Assembly: GCF_003473485.1 (NCBI RefSeq)
Contig: NC_053046.1
Span: 42,493,832 to 42,557,831 of the forward strand
Source of the DNA: Medicago truncatula
Taxonomy: Eukaryota > Streptophyta > Magnoliopsida > Fabales > Fabaceae
DNA: 64,000 nt
Direction: 5' to 3'
The notes under the pieces were generated by a model. The model worked only from the letters and a program-made list of their open reading frames with translations, had not been told where the DNA came from and did not search any database. Both the position numbers and the translations under genes were made by a program. Shown here in pieces: positions 10,206 to 22,171 of the stretch. How positions within the stretch are numbered: position 1 is the stretch's first letter; each line of letters begins with the position of its first letter.

Positions 10206-11925
10206 ATGGAGCTTCACAACCATTTTTTTAATATCACCTTCATTTCCTTCTTTATCTTCCTCTTGGTGTTATTCAAAATAGTCAAAATATGGAGTTATAA
10301 CACTTCCACGGTTAATTTGCCACCAGGACCATGGAAACTACCCTTCATAGGAAACTTACATCAGATTATCAGCAGATCATTGCCCCATCACCGTTTTAAA
10401 TTTTTGGCAGATAAATATGGACCCTTGATGTACCTGAAATTAGGAGGGGTGCCATACGTAATAGTTAGTTCACCAGAAATTGCCAAAGAGATTATGAAAA
10501 CACATGATCTCAACTTTAGTGGTAGGCCAAACCTTCTTTTGTCTACAATATGGAGTTACAATGCTACTGATGTTATATTCTCGATATATGGAGAACGGTG
10601 GAGGCAACTACGAAAGATATGTGTTATAGAACTATTAAGCGCAAAGCGTGTCCAATCATTTAGGTCTATAAGAGAAGATGAAGTGACAAATCTTGTTAAA
10701 TCAATAACTGCAAGTGAAGGATCAGTTGTTAATCTCACTCAGAAGATTTTGTCAACGACATATGGGATAACAGCGCGAGCGGCTTTTGGGAAAAGGAGCA
10801 AACACCAAGAAGTGTTTAGATCAGCAATAGAGGAAGTAGCAAGTTTGTTGGGAGGCGTTTGTATTGTGGATTTGTTTCCTTCTATTAAATTGCTTCAATG
10901 CTTGAGTAGAGCGAAGACCAAAATGGAAAAACTTCACAAAGAGCTTGATATGACATTGCAAGACATCATCGACGATCACAAAAGCATTCACAAGGAAGAA
11001 AGCAATGATGAAGATCTAGTAGATGTTCTTCTCAAGATTCAACAGGAAAATTATCACTCACAACATCCTTTAACTGATGACAATATAAAATCAATCATCC
11101 AGGTTAGTCCACAACCAAAATTGTAAGCAAGTTTATTTCACAATTTTAAAACTAGTCAGATTTCCTAGAGGAAAAAAAACAAGATTATCTTGACTGTTAA
11201 TAGTATTTTGGAGAGAACATCAAATTAATGACTTAATTTTTGGGTAGTGTTGTACGGAAGAAAATGCATGTTGATTTAGAGAGTAGATAGTGTTAATGTT
11301 AATCCATTTGCAGGACATGTTTGGTGCTGGTACTGAAACATCGTCAGAGGCTGTGATTTGGGCGATGTCTGCGATGGTAAAAAACTCAAATGTAATGGAA
11401 CAAGCACAAGCTGAAGTAAGAAGAGTGTTTGATAAAAAGGGATATGTGGATGAGACAGAGTTGTACCAATTGATATACTTAAAGTCTGTCATCAAAGAAA
11501 CATTGAGGTTGTATCCTGTTGCTCCATTGTTAGTTCCAAGAGAAAGTAGGGAGAGATGCCAAATCAATGGTTATGAGATTCCAGCCAAGACAAGGGTTGC
11601 TGTCAATGCTTGGGCTATTGGAAGAGATCCAAGGTATTGGGTTGAAGCTGAGAGTTTTAAACCTGAGAGGTTTGTTAATAGCCCAATTGATTTCAAAGGC
11701 ACGGACTTCGAATTCATACCATTTGGTGCTGGAAGGAGGATGTGTCCAGGTATTGCATTTGCCTTGCCCAATGTTGAGCTGCCTCTTGCTAAGTTACTTT
11801 ATCACTTTGATTGGAAGCTTCCCAATGGAATGAAGAATGAAGAATTGGATATGACTGAGTCATTTGGGATTACTGCAGGTAGAAAACACGATCTATGCTT
11901 AATTCCTATCCCTCGTCGTTTTTAA
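10206..11925 (+). CDS. Cytochrome P450, CYP71D10-like, intact
   Basis: Exons are 10206-11102 and 11314-11925; the 211-bp GT-AG intron falls in phase 0 after IIQ. The product is 502 residues. It has a hydrophobic anchor at about residues 10-27, then the proline hinge LPPGPW (38-43), I-helix AGTETS (304-309), K-helix ETLR (361-364), PERF (416-419) and heme loop [10 protein letters not shown] with C443. All P450 hallmarks are present. It should be an ER-bound mono-oxygenase using NADPH-P450 reductase. Known CYP71D enzymes often hydroxylate terpenes or flavonoids; the substrate here is not known. I chose the start MELHNHFF because it aligns with the other copies, although an in-frame ATG at 10113 would add 31 residues. 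A terpene synthase remnant lies just downstream on the other strand. Confidence 0.93.
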
Positions 11926-12373
11926 TATGTATTGTCTAAGCAAACAAGTTCAGAAACGATGTTCCTAATAAAATTTGTATTGGTTATCTTTACATATAAG
12001 TTTCACCAGTGTAACATTGATGGAAAAAACATTACATTGATGAAACATGAGGATAATATTACGTCGTTCAATAACGTTTTACTCAATACATATTTTATAA
12101 AATTGACTATTGTATTGAATGTTTATATGGTATAAACCACCTCTATAAATTTTTGCATGAATCTAAATCATTTCATATGCTATTAAGGTGCATAAAAATT
12201 AACATAAACGGAGGTGCAAAATTTCATAAAAGCTATTGTTTATAATTTATATGAATTAGCGCAATAAGTAGATGGAACAACAGGAGTGCCTCCTGTCTAA
12301 ATGCTAGTGATTAATAAATAATTTTAATAATCACTTAATAGTTAACATTTAAAAGATATTAAAAATTGTACTT
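11926..12373. other. 3' flank of P450 at 10206
   Basis: The 3' untranslated region resembles that of the copy at 18274 (TATTGTCTAAGCAAACAAG, then CGATGTTCCTAATAAAATTT). It then becomes unrelated AT-rich DNA up to the terpene synthase remnant. No gene is seen. Confidence 0.5.
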
Positions 12374-13283
12374 CTTTCGCGTAGTAGTTTATGGCATATT
12401 CTCTTCCTTCCTTTTTCATTTCTTGCTCTATTTCTTTGTAAAGATCTAAGATTATCCTGTAGAGAAACTTCATATAATCTGGAAGAGTATCCAAACAACT
12501 AATATCCCACCTGAAATACTTTCAACAAAATTAGAGAAAAAAATGAATATAAAAAAATGCATCATATGTATCATCAATCACAGTTACTATGACGATTAAT
12601 TTCGTCATATTTTTCTTGCTGTAGAATATTGAGGCTCATGATATACCCCAAGTCCCCAAAAGCAACTCTCTGCTATTCTATCTCGTGCGTATGGTAGTTT
12701 ATCGGGAACTTCCAATTCCTTCCACCATCTATAAAGATCAAGAACAAAATTTAAGGAAATATTTTTTTTTTGGATTTCTTAACATGTACCCTAAGGGCAT
12801 AAGTTAACACTACCCTAATAGTAAATACAAAGTACGGTCTTTGAAGTATATTGATTATTTTCCTTTTCCTTACAAAATAGTGTATGGTTCGTTGAAGATC
12901 TTACTTGTAAAAGTTACTAAATTCCTTTTGATGTAAACTTTGGAGCATATTGAAATCTAGTTTTGCCAAAATGAGTAAATTTTTGTTATGTGAAGGATCT
13001 TGCTCATATATAGAAATGTAGTTTCGTGCCTCCAACCTAGGCAAGTTTTTATGGAGGGTCTGCCTTAAGCAATGTTTGACTTGTAATGCTTGAGGATGAG
13101 GATGGTTCAATTGCTTGGTAATAGACTCAAGGTGAGTGGTAGTGAAAACCAAGGCCTCTTCCAAAATGTCCTCTCCATGAACCATGACATGTGTGGCTTC
13201 ATAAAAGCTTAAAATCCCCTCAACATTTGTAATAAATTTTTGACTAAAGTTTCCTTGCTCATCCTTGAATTTGTTGAATACAT
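12374..13283 (-). pseudogene. Sesquiterpene-type terpene synthase remnant (exons 3-5 only)
   Basis: On the - strand, exon 3 (13283-12905) is open and reads VFNKFKDEQGNFSQKF to FSNFYK. Exon 4 (from about 12731) starts [18 protein letters not shown]. It has a one-base loss before the metal-binding aspartates, keeps DDTYDA and then breaks off. Exon 5 (about 12512-12374) is intact, starts RWDISCLDTLPDYMKF and ends YYAKE. Exons 1, 2, 6 and 7 are missing. The family makes C15 terpenes from farnesyl diphosphate through DDxxD-bound magnesium. The exon order and lengths match the fuller copy at 43868-47416, so the two are paralogues. An LTR-element relic lies where exon 2 should be. Confidence 0.9.
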
Positions 13284-13429
13284 CTAGTATTTTTTTATAA
13301 CCAACCACAGAATTGAACAAACCGCACTTAGCGACAATGAGATTTTAGATAATTAAAGCAAGAACTAATCATCAAGATTCGATATTTCTTAAAAAAAAAA
13401 AAAAAAAAAAACTAGGTAATAACAAGTTG

Positions 13430-13990
13430 TGAAGTGGTATGAGGTGAACATGCTATAATAAATCATAAGAGGCATGACTCCCGAAGCGATAAGAGGTTGT
13501 GATAATAGAAACTCTTAATGAGATCTATACTCTATGTGGAGTGTAGTATCTAGCTACAAGAGTACTCTTGATAGACTCACATTTGTGAATGTGGAAGTGG
13601 GGCCCCCTTCCTATGGAATTCTAGACAAAATTCCTAGAGCCTCATTAAACCGGAATTGATTTGCAGAGCCTTTAATGCATGAACTTTTTGAGAATACACC
13701 TAAGAAAAGGTTGTCTATGGTTTGATGTCAGAAATAGAGTTCAAGACTACGAGTCACTCTAGTAAAATATGAATCTTATTCAGTACGCAAAGGTTCAAGT
13801 CATAAGACACCCTTGCTTATGAACAATTTTAGAAGGCAAAGGTTCAAGTCGTAAAACACCTTTGCTTATAAAATATTAATAGAAACATCATTTTTAAATT
13901 CAAGTGGGGGATTGTTGGAACACTATATGTGTTTGTATGTGAATTGAAAAATTCCTATGTCTCATATAAAATAGATTATACACAATACTA
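13430..13990 (+). mobile_element. 3' end of a copia-like LTR element (fossil)
   Basis: A purine tract CAAGTGGGGGAT (13901-13912) is followed by TGTTGGAACAC, the usual layout of a polypurine tract and the start of a 3' LTR in plant copia elements. The upstream part (13500-13900) has no coding frame of use. The left limit is uncertain. It is a broken fossil. Confidence 0.5.
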
Positions 13991-14000
13991 GTGTTTTTTT

Positions 14001-14125
14001 TGTCAAGTAGTCTAGTGGCTAGAGCTCACACAATTTAATTGTGGAGAAGTGGAGTGTCCGGGGTTCGAACTCCGACCCCTGCATATAAAATGCAATATCC
14101 CTACCAACTGTTACTATACATCATT
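14001..14125 (+). mobile_element. tRNA-derived SINE
   Basis: The sequence has an A box (TAGTCTAGTGG, 14008-14018) and a B box (GGTTCGAACTCC, 14062-14073) at tRNA-like spacing. An unrelated tail and AT-rich DNA follow. It does not fold as a tRNA. This layout is that of plant SINEs transcribed by RNA polymerase III. Confidence 0.65.
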
Positions 14126-15360
14126 GTAAAATAAAATATGTATTTGTTCAATCACATCTTATAACAATAAATGATTATGGTGATCAAAATGTTATAAATT
14201 GGTATAACAAAGTGACAAAATAAAGAGTTGTTCAAGACTTTTGTTGAGGTATGTAGAATAATTTTTACGTCGAGAGTACATATTAATTCAACAAAATTAG
14301 TATTATGTTATTATTATTTTTATTATACATATACTCACATATACTCCAATCCATTAGTATCACTTAGCTCTATTTTTAACTTACTTTAAGTAGATAATAC
14401 CGTTAATTGGTGTAGAGTTTTGTAGGTTTACTCAAAAATAGAAAGTTGGGTACCTTGACTTGAATAGTTGAATTGATATGATCTTATTTTTTCTAACTTT
14501 TTCTATAAAATCATATTTATCAGATTCTAACTCCAACATTCAAGAAACATATCAAATCAAATTACTGTGGAGGAAAGCTTAATTGACTACCTTTTGCTGG
14601 TTTTACAACACAATAATTAATAAAAATAACGGCACATGAGATATCTTTTAAGTAAAATTCTAATAAGTGTTTTTTGAACACTAGTTTTAAAAAATTAATA
14701 TAATATCTTAATACTGGTTTAACCAAAGTTTTAAAAATATAAAAAACAATATTTTTAATTTAATAATTTTCTTTTTTGGTTCTTTAACTAATGTCACATA
14801 GACACTAGTTAACATTATCATATTTAATTTTGATTTGAGAACATGCCACATGCATAAAAATTGTATGGTAGCCAAACAATAGTTTGCATGAGAACGATAG
14901 CCGAATAAAAAATGTTAATTTCATCATATGCTCCGAAGGCTGTGCTCTTGTTCTTTATTGCTATCCATCAAATCAAAGAATTTAAATAGCGAATTTTCAT
15001 TTTCGTATAATTTGCCAGCGTGCCTATCAAACAAAAGTATGTCTTGAATTTTCATTTATTTTAAGGAAAAAGTATGTCTTGAAATTGTCAACGTGATTAC
15101 AAATGATAAATAAAATTTCTCAAAATTACTTACTATTAATTGATCCTATACAAAAATGCACACATGAAGATAGTCTTGTATATATCTATATATCTATATG
15201 CGATGACTAGGAAATAAAGCAAATGCTTCACTTTGCTATTTATGAAATGAGCAACTGTATATAATGAAGTTTTAATTTTGTTCACTAATACTAGAATATG
15301 TCATTACATTTAATTCATAAACACTCTAAAATTATTGCATTTTATAAATTAGGAGACTAA
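14126..15360. other. Intergenic, no gene seen
   Basis: AT-rich DNA with short simple repeats such as TATATCTATATATC near 15180. No open frame or recognised repeat of size. Confidence 0.4.
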
Positions 15361-16254
15361 ATTAAGGGAACAAATATACCTACAAATTGCAGAATTATGA
15401 CCCACATTAAACCTGCTATATGATCAAGCGAAAGGTGTAATAATATATTTTAATCGCAATTGGTTAATACAAATACAAAATATATTACAAATGGAAGTAT
15501 GAGTCAGCCTCAAATTGATGTATGTAGTAGTATCAATTTAATAAGCCAAACAACTCAATGATTGCAAACTAATTATCAATATGATTTTGATTAATTAATT
15601 TAATGGTTAGAATTCACGTGTTAAGATGAAAAAGTAGGGTTTTATTTTTTATTTTTTTTATGTACATCATATTTTTCAAATTTTATGTCATGTGGATAAT
15701 TTTATAAATTTTTTAAAATATAATCAATTTTATATAAGAACAAAAAATTGTGTATTATTTAACAAAATTATCCTTCATTAACGTGATTTTTTTTTTCATT
15801 AACGTGATAGAAAATAGGGGCGGTTATGCACATACTTTTTTTTTCATATAATAAAAAAAGAGAAATGATATATGAACAATCATTTTTACAATTTTTGTGA
15901 CAACTTTCTTTCTCATACTCACATTATCTTTGTACTTTCTCTCTCTATTACTTTGGTTTTTGTGTCAATACCTCATTTCCTTTGTAAAATTTTGGTTGTC
16001 ACAAAAATTGTCACATATATGGATATTCAAATAACACAACTCATAAAAAAAATATTATTCTCGTAGTTGATGGAAGGAAAAAATATTATATTTTTCGTTG
16101 TATTCTGCTTTAGATCTAATTGTATCTCTTTGCTAATATTTATTAATTTTGTTTAGTATTATTATTAGTATTGAAACTGCAGATTGTCACGTAAGTCTTT
16201 TGCACAACCATCTTTCTTGGCATATCTTTTCTTACTCCAGGGTCAAGCTATCTC
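15361..16254. repeat. Duplicated P450 5' flank (pair of 4141-5150)
   Basis: This block matches 4141-5150 almost base for base but lacks the CACTA MITE and carries another MITE (15860-16043). It ends with the leader GGGTCAAGCTATCTC before the P450 start. It shows that the pseudogenes at 5.1 and 16.2 kb share a duplicated promoter. Confidence 0.85.
15860..16043. mobile_element. MITE, 184 bp, with inverted ends
   Basis: The inner parts of both ends are inverse copies: ACAATTTTTGTGACAAC on the left and GTTGTCACAAAAATTGT on the right. The paralogous flank near 4940 reads straight through without it. So it inserted in this copy after the duplication. Confidence 0.75.
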
Positions 16255-16975
16255 ATGGAGCATCACAACCATCTTTCTAATATTACCTTCATTTCCTTCA
16301 TTATCTTCCTCTTGGTGTTATTCAAAATAGTCAAAATATGGAGTTATAACACTTCCACGGTTAATTTGCCACCAGGACCATGGAAACTACCCTTCATAGG
16401 AAACTTACATCAGATTATCAGCAGATCATTGCCCCATCATCTCTTCAAAATTTTGGCAGATAAATATGGACCTCTAATGCACCTTAAACTAGGAGAGGTA
16501 CCATACGTAATAGTTAGTTCACCAGAAATTGCCAAAGAGATTATGAAAACACATGATCTCAACTTTTGTGATAGGCCAAACCTTCTTTTGTCTACAATAT
16601 TTAGTTACAATGCTACTGATGTTATATTTTCGATGTATCGAGAATGGTGGAGGGAACTACGAAAGATATGCGTTATAGAACTATTAAGTGCAAAGCGCAT
16701 CCAATCATTTAGGTCTATAAGAGAAGATGAAGTGACAAATCTTGTTAAATCAATAACTTTTAAGTGAAGGATCAGTTGTTAATCTCAGTGAGAAGATTTT
16801 CTCAATGACATATGGGATAACAGCGAGGGCGGTTTTTGGGAAAAGGAATAGACACCAAGATGTGTTCATACCAGCATTGGAGAAAGTAGTGGTGCTATTA
16901 GGAAGATTTGAAATTGCAGATTTGTATCCTTCTATTAAATTGCTTCAATGGATGACTAGGGAGAAGACCAAAAAT
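16255..16975 (+). pseudogene. CYP71D-type P450 pseudogene, mosaic and truncated
   Basis: The copy starts MEHHNHLSNITF and holds the anchor, LPPGPW and most of exon 1. Near 16758 one extra base (ACTTTTAAGT where relatives have ACTGCAAGT) shifts the frame. The code continues to REKTK and stops being P450-like at about 16975, with no exon 2 anywhere downstream. Its sequence alternates. The first part and the stretch around 16600-16700 follow the copy at 10206. The parts at about 16440-16590 and 16845-16973 are the same or nearly the same as the copy at 22172. This mosaic suggests gene conversion or unequal exchange between array members. Confidence 0.9.
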
Positions 16976-17840
16976 GTTATATTTTAAATAAGAAACTTTG
17001 TTGAAGAAGTTATTTCAAAAATCTAGCATTAAAGTTGTTTAATGCTGAAAATGATTGAAGTATAAATATGAGAATTTTTTCTGACCCCAAACGTTTAAAA
17101 AAAAAAAAAAGTGTCTATACTTTGTTCAGATTTAATGATAAAAACACGTTTGTCATAAAAATGGTTCACCGGTGATAAGTTCGCAAGATGTGTCTTATAA
17201 CATAAAAAACATAATGCTATGTTTGCCGGTTATTTTTACAACAGAAGCATTTTTATCATTAAATCTTAACAAAGACTAAAAGAGCATACACATGCATTAT
17301 TATTTTTTGTTTGGGGGTTAGAAAAAAAAATCTAAATATGAAAAAGAACATTCTTAGAGAATCTTTGCAAAAAGGGTAGATTAAAAGCTTGTTGAATCCA
17401 ATTAATTTTCCAGCACCATATCAAAGTTTTCATTTAGACCAATGAGAGAGAGCTCCACAAAGCATCATTAACAAAAATGGTATTGTTTCACGAGTTTGAA
17501 AGACTTTTTGGTATTTTTTTCACGTTCACATGACACCAAAAGACAAAAATGTACTACCATACCACTTTTAGAAATTTTTAGGTGGCAACGTAAAAGAAGA
17601 TATCTTTCTGACGAGTTTTACACGACGTTTGAAGGTTATGTTTGCATAGAACCCCAACTTCAATTGATAATATATATAATGAAAGCTCAACAGACATAAG
17701 CATAAGGTGTTTTGGAAATTTGTCCATAATCCAAAAATAATTCAGATTTTTTATTCCGGTAAGGATGATTGATTGGGTGATAATAATGACATATAATTAC
17801 AAGTCTACCTAAACCCTATTTTTTATTCTTGTGTAGTGGT
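16976..17840. other. Intergenic, shared with flanks at 20.4 and 30.2 kb
   Basis: About 17190-17470 matches 20460-20670, and 17440-17540 matches 30295-30390. These are repeated distal 5' flanks of the array. No gene is seen. Confidence 0.55.
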
Positions 17841-17846
17841 TGTTTT

Positions 17847-18030
17847 ATTTTGACTCCACAAGCACACCTTGTTCTTCATGTGTGTGTGTCTTTTTATTAA
17901 ATTGCTTTGGATTGGATGGTATCAATATTTTTAATTATATGTGATTATTGGAGCTCCTATTTTTGACCACACAAGGCACACCTTATTCCTTCATGTGTGT
18001 CTTTATTAAACTGCTTTGTATTGCAAATAT
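17847..18030 (+). promoter_or_regulatory. Twice-repeated promoter module upstream of P450 at 18274
   Basis: Two related units of about 65 bases stand here: TGACTCCACAAGCACACCTT...TTAAATTGCTTTGG and TTGACCACACAAGGCACACC...TTAAACTGCTTTG. Each contains an ACACCTT core followed by CTTCATGTGTGTCTTT. The same pair lies at similar distance before the P450s at 22172, 26185 and 31113. Regulatory function is inferred from the conservation only. Confidence 0.5.
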
Positions 18031-18273
18031 ATAAAAATATTAAAAAACAGGCACATGGTTGGTGCAAGGTGAAAATGTTATTTATAATATTTCTTTACAT
18101 TAGAACGTGTATCTTAATGTTAATACTGTATTGATTTTATATTAGTATTTAGTTGTGTATTAATTAACATGTCTGCATTGTATTGAAATTGCAAGTGATC
18201 GAATTTTGAGCGTTTTGAAGAGAAACCTTGTTTGTCAAGGCACTCTTTGGATTCTTTAGATCAAACAACCAAC

Positions 18274-19988
18274 ATGGAGCTTCACAACCCTTTTTCTAAT
18301 ATCATCTTCATGCTCTCCTTTCTCATCCTCTTAGTGCTATTCAAAATAGTTAAAAGATGGAGTTTTAACAATTCCACTACCAAATTGCCACCTGGACCAT
18401 GGGAACTACCCCTCATAGGAAACTTACATCAGATTATCAGCAGATCATTGCCCCATCACCGCTTCAAAATTTTGGCTGATAAATATGGACCTTTAATGCA
18501 CCTTAAACTAGGAGAGGTACCATACATAATAGTTAGTTCACCAGAAATTGCCAAAGAGATTATGAAAACACATGACCTTACCTTTAGTGATAGGCCAAAC
18601 CTTCTTTTGGCCACAATATTAACTTACAATGCTACTGATGTTATATTCTCTAAATATGGAGAACGGTGGAGGCAACTACGAAAGATATGTGTTGTAGAGC
18701 TATTAAGTGCAAAGCGTGTCCAATCATTTAGGTCCACAAGAGAAGATGAAGTATCAAATCTTGCTACATCAATAACTGCAAGTGAAGGATCAATTGTTAA
18801 TCTCACTCATAAGATTTTCTCAATGACATATGGGATAACAACGCGGGCGGCTTTTGGCAAAAGGAGCAAACACCAGCAATCGTTTAAATCAGCAGTAGAG
18901 GAAATAGTAAGTTTGTTGGGAGGCATTTGTATTGTTGATTTGTATCCTTCTATTAAATTGCTTCAATGCGTGAGTAGGGCGAAGGCCAAAATGGAAAAAC
19001 TTCACAAAGAGATTGATATGATATTGCAAGACATTATCGACGATCACAAAAGCATTCACAAGGAAGATAGCAATGAAGAATATCTAGTAGATGTTCTTCT
19101 CAAGATTCAACAGGAAAATTATCACTCACAACATCCTTTAACCGATGACAATATAAAGTCAATCATCCAGGTTAGTCAACAATCAAAAGTGTTAGAAAGT
19201 TTATTTCAAAATTAAAAACTAGTTTATAAATTTGCATATATGCTTAGAAGTCAGATTTCCTAGAGGAAGAAAATAAGATTATCTTGATTAATAATAGTAT
19301 TTTGGTGAGAACATCATATTAATGACTTAACTTTTGTTTAGAGAAATAGATCGTGTTAATGTTAATCCATTTGTAGGACATATTCGATGCTGGTACCGAA
19401 ACATCGTCAACGACTGTGTTATGGGCGATATCTGAGATGGTAAAGAATCCAAAGGTGATGGAAGAAGCACAAGCTGAGGTAAGAAGAGTTTTTGATAGGA
19501 AGGGGTTTGTGGATGAGACAGAGTTGCACCAATTGATATACTTAAAATCTGTGATCAAGGAAACAATGAGGCTACATCCAACCGTACCGTTGTTACTTCC
19601 AAGAGAAAGTAGGGAGAGATGCCAAATCAATGGGTATGAAATCCCAGCTAAGACAAGGGTCATGGTTAATGCTTGGGCTATTGGAAGAGATCCAAGGTAT
19701 TGGGTTGATGCTGAAAGTTTTAAACCTGAGAGGTTTGTTAATAGTCCAATTGATTTCAAAGGCACAGACTTTGAATACATACCATTTGGTGCTGGAAGAA
19801 GGATGTGTCCCGGAATTGCATTTGCCTTACCCAACGTTGAATTGCCTCTTGCTAGTTTACTTTACCACTTTGATTGGAAGCTTCCCAATAAAATGAAGAA
19901 TGAAGAACTAGATATGACCGAGTCATTTGGGATTACTGCAGGTAGAAAGCACAATCTATGCTTAATTCCTATTACTCGTCGTCTTTAA
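18274..19988 (+). CDS. Cytochrome P450, CYP71D10-like, intact
   Basis: Exons are 18274-19170 and 19377-19988 with a 206-bp intron in the conserved place; the product is 502 residues. The start [12 protein letters not shown] follows the shared leader; the open frame upstream of it has no ATG. Landmarks: anchor about 10-27, LPPGPW 38-43, I-helix AGTETS (304-309, preceded by D303 where most copies have I, L or G), ETMR in the K-helix, PERF, and [10 protein letters not shown] with C443. It is expected to be an ER mono-oxygenase with an unknown, perhaps terpenoid, substrate. It belongs to the 18-31 kb promoter group. Behind it lies a stray copy of the last exon of the zinc-finger gene (20168-20345). 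Confidence 0.93.
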
Positions 19989-20167
19989 TATGTATTGTCT
20001 AAGCAAACAAGTTCAGAAACGACGTTCCTAATAAAATTTGTATTGGTTATCTTTACGTATAGGTTCACTATATGTTGTCTAAAATTTGTGTATGATATTT
20101 GTTCCACAAACAAATATAGAATTTATGTTGAAAGGAAGTTGCGAACTATTTGTACAGTATTGTGTAA

Positions 20168-20345
20168 TACATTAACCAGAGAAGAATCTTTTCCTTGACT
20201 GCCAAGGAAGAAATCCACCTAAAATCGATAGCATATGAAGAATGAAGAAGGGTTGTGAGGCAATCAACATCACACAAGTAACTTACCTTAAAAAAATAGA
20301 GAAACAATAAATCAATGAGAAGTAATTAACAATGCTTATATAGGA
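20168..20345 (-). pseudogene. Stray copy of last exon and intron of the zinc-finger gene
   Basis: On the - strand this stretch copies exon 4 (GGFLPWQS-like code, with changes) and part of intron 3 of the gene at 37550-38620. The + strand has GAAGAATCTTTTCC, then GCCAAGGAAGAAATCCACCT, and then AAGTAACTTACCTTAAA. It directly follows the 3' flank of the P450 at 18274, in the same order as P450-type sequence and the true exon at 37.1-37.6 kb. Confidence 0.85.
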
Positions 20346-20709
20346 CCATAATCATAAATATATAAAAATGCTAAATCCATATTAATGGTTATGAAATCTA
20401 ATTCTTCCTCTCTGTTAATCTTGTACTTTACACTAATAGTGGTAGCTTTCCCTATATGGGTCTTATAACAATAACATAAAAAACATAATGCTATGTTCGC
20501 CAGTTCATTTTTACAACAGAAGCATTTGTATCATTAAATCTAAATATGAAAAAGAACATTCTTGGAGAATCTTTGCAAAAAGGGTAGATTAAAGGCTTGT
20601 TGAATCCAATGAATTTTCCAGCACCATTTCAAAGTTTTCATTTAGTCCAATGAGAGATCAACAATGCATCATTTACAAAAATTGTATATTGAGAATGTGA
20701 TATATATAT
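20346..20709. other. Intergenic, array flank
   Basis: From about 20460 the sequence repeats 17190-17470 (for example ACATAATGCTATGTTCGCC). No gene. Confidence 0.5.
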
Positions 20710-21129
20710 ATACACGATGCAATAAACACTTGCCAACTGTATTTTGAAATCTTCGCTATGCTATCTCTCGCTGTAAATAGCATTTTCCTATAATTAATTT
20801 GGCATAAAAGTCTAATCATGATTATGTTTCGTGTGATACATGAGTGCTTGGAAAGATTAGTGTTAGGAAAGAGTGATATTACAAATGAGTGAATCAACCC
20901 ACTAATGGGATGGTTACAACCATATATACTACTACAAGACTAATACTAATTGTGTCTAAACTATATCTCTAATAATTAGTGATAGTTGAGATGAAAGTTT
21001 TCTCAACTATCAGATCTTCTTTCTTAGATCACCCTTTGATCTTTACATAAGAAAAATGCTATTTACAGCGAGAGATAACATAGCGAAGATTTCTAGATAC
21101 AGTTGGCAAGTGTTTATTGCATCGTGTAT
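20710..21129. mobile_element. Inverted-repeat element, about 420 bp
   Basis: The left arm (about 20711-20793, from ACACGATGCAATAAACACTT to AGCATTTT) is repeated inverted at 21051-21128 with only a few differences over about 80 bases. The middle is non-coding. Long inverted ends with a small core fit a Mutator-like MITE. The target duplication was not resolved. Such near-perfect arms could also fold into a long hairpin RNA. Confidence 0.75.
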
Positions 21130-21820
21130 TTGTTTACTTCCTATTTTTCAGCCACACCTCCTTGAATTGTGTCAAATAGCACATTGTGATTGGCTGCTCT
21201 TTATTCTTGAAGAGATCGTGATGTTATTTTTCTAGAGATATAGCATTGCTCTTAATTATGTTCGCATAGTAGCCCTGTCTCTTTTGAGGCAAGGGCGAGG
21301 GTTTGGTTGTTGCTCTCGTAGTTGCACTCTTATCCTTTGAAGTTGATAAATGAAACCAACTTCAATTGACAACATAATGAAAGCTCAACAGACATAAGCA
21401 TAAGGTGTTTTGGAAAGTGGCCATAGTCCAAAATTAATTCAGTTTTTTTTTTTATTTCTTTTCCGGTAAGAATGATTGATTTGGTGATAATGACATGACA
21501 TATAATTACAAGTCTAACAAGACCCTATTTGAAAAAAGATAGATTACCAAATGGAGTGCTGAAATCACTAGTGTCTTTTGGTTTAACTATGTAGTGTTAC
21601 TATTAATTTTTACTATTTTTACACTAAGCTCTTCAAAATGTTAGTGGATGATTTTTTCATGTGCATAATACAAAAAATATGAAATTTGCATGAGTCAGCC
21701 TAAAATTGAAAGGATCAATTTAATAAGCCCTTGAAGACGGGAAGATGACAATCGAGTCTGGCATGGTGTGCTGCAATTTAATTAACTCTTAATCGCAAAT
21801 TATTAATGTGATGGTGTTGT
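21130..21820. other. Intergenic array flank
   Basis: About 21290-21360 and 21380-21600 recur at 25325-25400 and 25420-25630 before the P450 at 26185 (for example AGGGCGAGGGTTTGGTTGTT). No gene is seen. Confidence 0.55.
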
Positions 21821-21825
21821 TTGTT

Positions 21826-22005
21826 TTATTTTGACTCCACTAAGTACACCTTGTTCTTTATATGTGTGTGTCTTTCTACTAAGTTGCTTTGGATTGGATG
21901 GTATCAATATTTTTTAAGTATATGTGCTTAGGTTGTTCTATTTTTGACCACACAAAGCACACCTTATGATTCATGTGTGTCTTTATTAAATTGCTTTGCA
22001 TATAT
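21826..22005 (+). promoter_or_regulatory. Twice-repeated promoter module upstream of P450 at 22172
   Basis: The same two units as at 17847-18030, here with TAAGTACACCTTGTTC and CAAAGCACACCTTATG cores. They end about 170 bases before the start codon. TGCATATATTAAAA follows the second unit and could be the TATA region. Confidence 0.5.
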
Positions 22006-22171
22006 TAAAAGAAATAAAAATAAACAACAGGCACATGGTTGGTGCAAGGAGAAAATGTTATTTAACATGTCTGCATTATATTGAAATTGCAAGTGATCTA
22101 ATTTTGAGTGTTTTGCATAGAAATCTTCTTTGTCAAGGCACTCTTCAGATTCTCTAGATCAAGCTACCATC

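Noticed and set aside
14001-14125. Possible tRNA gene
   Set aside because: A and B boxes are present but there is no acceptor stem or anticodon arm; a SINE explains it.
18232-18273. 14-residue N-terminal extension (RHSLDSLDQTTN type) on the P450s at 18274, 22172, 26185 and 31113
   Set aside because: The frame is open, but the only upstream start would be TTG. The ATG at MEL(H/Q)N is the first and aligns across the array.
19319-19834. Long - strand frames opposite P450 exon 2 (also at 5570, 11220, 23308, 27229, 32080 and 61483)
   Set aside because: They recur at the same place opposite every exon 2 and mirror its codon pattern; they are shadows.
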